From the NCBI RefSeq assembly GCF_001428565.1, contig NZ_LMIA01000012.1, positions 62,001 to 126,000 on the forward strand: a stretch of DNA of 64,000 nt, in the 5' to 3' direction. Under the pieces are notes generated by a model. The model was not told the origin of the DNA. It saw nothing but the letters and a program-made list of their open reading frames with translations, and did not search any database. The translations under genes and the position numbers were made by a program. Below, one piece after another: positions 62,888 to 64,000 of the stretch. The DNA is from Nocardioides sp. Root190. Its GTDB lineage: Bacteria > Actinomycetota > Actinomycetes > Propionibacteriales > Nocardioidaceae. Every line of letters begins with the position of its first letter. Position 1 is the stretch's first letter.

Positions 62888-63500
62888 TCCCGACGAGGGA
62901 GTCCCGGAAGACGCGACGGGGTCCCTCCGGCACCGGAACGTGGTTCGGCACGACCAGCACCCGGCACCCGGCCGCCTCGGCAGACCTCGCACCGGTCGGG
63001 GAGTCCTCGATCGCGACGCAGTTGGCCGGGTCGACGCCCAGCGCAGCGGCCGCGGTGAGGTAGGCCTCGGGGTGCGGCTTGCCCTCGGCGACCATGTCAC
63101 CCGTCACGATCACCCGAAAGGTCTCCGGCGGCAGGTGCTCGAGGATCGGTGCCACGAAGCGCTGGTACGACATCGTCACCAGTCCGCACGGTACGTCGGC
63201 GGCGCGCAGGGCGAGCAAGAGCTCTCGGGAACCCTCGCACCACGGCACCGAGTGCCGGACCTGGGCGACGACACCGTCGAGCAGCATCTCGACGACCTCC
63301 GCGGGCGACTGGGGCAGGTCGAGCTTCGCCTTGATGTACTCCCCCGAGACGAGCAGGTCGTTGCCGACCAGGCTCATCGCGTCCTCGTGGGTCCACGTCC
63401 CGCCGTGCTCCTCGGCGATCGCTGTCTCCGTGGCCATCCAGTAGGGCTCGGTGTCCACCAGGGTGCCGTCCATGTCCCACAGGACTGCCGCGAGCTTCAC
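62859..63500 (-). CDS. HAD-superfamily phosphatase (beta-phosphoglucomutase-like)
   Basis: 213-residue HAD hydrolase. Motif I is LWDMDGTLVDTEPYW with the nucleophile Asp (residue 9), motif II is GLVTMSYQRF, and motifs III/IV are GKPHPEAY and AIEDSPTGARSA. The helical cap (residues about 20-85) is of the C1 type seen in beta-phosphoglucomutases and small-molecule phosphatases. The substrate is unknown. ATG at 63500 is divergent from the acyltransferase gene, with 72 bp between starts. Confidence 0.88.
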   Translation of the reverse strand: MKLAAVLWDMDGTLVDTEPYWMATETAIAEEHGGTWTHEDAMSLVGNDLLVSGEYIKAKLDLPQSPAEVVEMLLDGVVAQVRHSVPWCEGSRELLLALRAADVPCGLVTMSYQRFVAPILEHLPPETFRVIVTGDMVAEGKPHPEAYLTAAAALGVDPANCVAIEDSPTGARSAEAAGCRVLVVPNHVPVPEGPRRVFRDSLVGISPSDLASL

Positions 63501-63572
63501 GCCTCGATGGTGTCATGTTCACGACATCCGCCCGACGCCAGGTCGCGCACCTTCCGGGCCTAGGGTGGGGGC

Positions 63573-64000
63573 GTGCTCTACGAGGTGCTCCACGCGACCG
63601 TCCCTCCGATCGCCCGCACCATCTGGAGGCCCTGGGTGGAGGGCGTCGAGAACGTGCCCATGACCGGGCCGGTCCTGTTCGCGAGCAACCACCTCAGCTT
63701 CGCCGACAGCGTGGTGATCCCGATCGTGGCGCCGCGCAAGGTGGCCTTCCTCGCCAAGGCGGAGTACTTCACCGGCACCGGGATCCGGGGCCGGATGATG
63801 AAGGCGTGGTTCGAGGGACTCGGCATGGTCCCCGTGGACCGCAACGACAGCCGGGCGGCGCTCAACTCGCTGGACGTCGCGCTCGAGATCCTGGGCCGCG
63901 GTGAGGCGTTCGGGATCTACCCCGAGGGCACCCGCTCCAGGGACGGACGGCTGTACCGGGGGCGCACGGGAGTGGCCCAGCTCGCACTGACCGCGGGCGT
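63573..64000 (+). CDS. 1-acyl-sn-glycerol-3-phosphate acyltransferase (PlsC-like), N-terminal part
   Basis: Gene cut by the right edge; about 142 residues are visible from GTG 63573. The acyltransferase motifs are NHLSFADSVV (NHxxxxD, about residues 39-45) and GIYPEGTRSRDG (about 114-125), the latter binding glycerol phosphate. It transfers an acyl chain to lysophosphatidic acid in membrane lipid synthesis, or a related acceptor. The missing part would be the C-terminal half. A related start further upstream is not visible. Confidence 0.88.
   Translation, partial: MLYEVLHATVPPIARTIWRPWVEGVENVPMTGPVLFASNHLSFADSVVIPIVAPRKVAFLAKAEYFTGTGIRGRMMKAWFEGLGMVPVDRNDSRAALNSLDVALEILGRGEAFGIYPEGTRSRDGRLYRGRTGVAQLALTAG

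Overview
The window is a contiguous piece of core chromosome from a high-GC actinobacterium, most likely Nocardioides or a close relative in the Propionibacteriales. Supporting signs are the strong G/C bias at third codon positions, frequent GTG starts, a complete Pup-proteasome locus with PafBC and TatAC, RbpA, a mycothiol-dependent enzyme family, an F420/LLM-type oxidoreductase and polyprenol-mannose/Lnt genes. I see no tRNA, rRNA, CRISPR array, prophage or insertion sequence. The species cannot be fixed without a database search.

Layout. 1-6.9 kb: 5' end of an M1 aminopeptidase (pepN), an SDR, a cyclophilin lipoprotein, an LLM oxidoreductase, an ABC-F ATPase and a run of small genes (DUF2784, TOPRIM, an anchored protein, an HD phosphohydrolase). 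7-16 kb: a secreted DUF1906/peptidoglycan-binding protein, an acyl-CoA ligase, an Old-Yellow-Enzyme/TetR pair and a two-component system whose kinase is continuous with a DUF4173 membrane domain. 16-26.7 kb: a UvrA-like ATPase, an SDR, serine dehydratase, a mycothiol-dependent enzyme/alcohol dehydrogenase pair, an HTH-MurA fusion, a GDPD and an MFS transporter. 26.7-31.7 kb: rbpA behind a SigR-type promoter, fxsA-ppm-lnt, an Lrp regulator and a 5'-3' exonuclease. 31.8-42.7 kb: urea uptake and hydrolysis (urtABCDE-ureABCFGD), closed by a signal-peptide-less AmiC-like binding protein divergent from a MarR gene. 42.7-61.9 kb: helY, dagK, tatC, tatA, pafC, pafB, an FKBP, pafA, a Vsr/DUF559-like gene, prcA, prcB, pup, dop, a DUF1206 gene in opposite orientation, a tiny gene, arc/mpa, trmI and a site-2 protease. 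61.9-64 kb: a RecB-type nuclease, a HAD phosphatase and the start of a PlsC acyltransferase.

How the genes work together. UrtABCDE imports urea and UreABC hydrolyses it; UreFGD installs nickel. No UreE or nickel transporter is present, and UreG carries a His-rich tail. In the proteasome locus PafA ligates Pup, ARC unfolds the tagged protein into PrcAB, and Dop removes Pup. Pup already ends in Gly-Gly-Glu, so deamidation by Dop should not be needed. PafB and PafC are WYL regulators of the DNA-damage type.

Most unusual feature. Four intergenic sites carry a paired palindrome. Each half has arms TGCGGTTTGG and CCAAACCGCA around a 2-bp centre (TC in the first half, GA in the second). The two halves are inverted relative to each other and their centres are exactly 41 bp apart at every site. 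Three of the four sites lie in the proteasome region, and two of them bracket a Vsr/DUF559-like nuclease gene between prcA and pafA. This looks like a REP/BIME-like repeat family, possibly linked to that nuclease gene.
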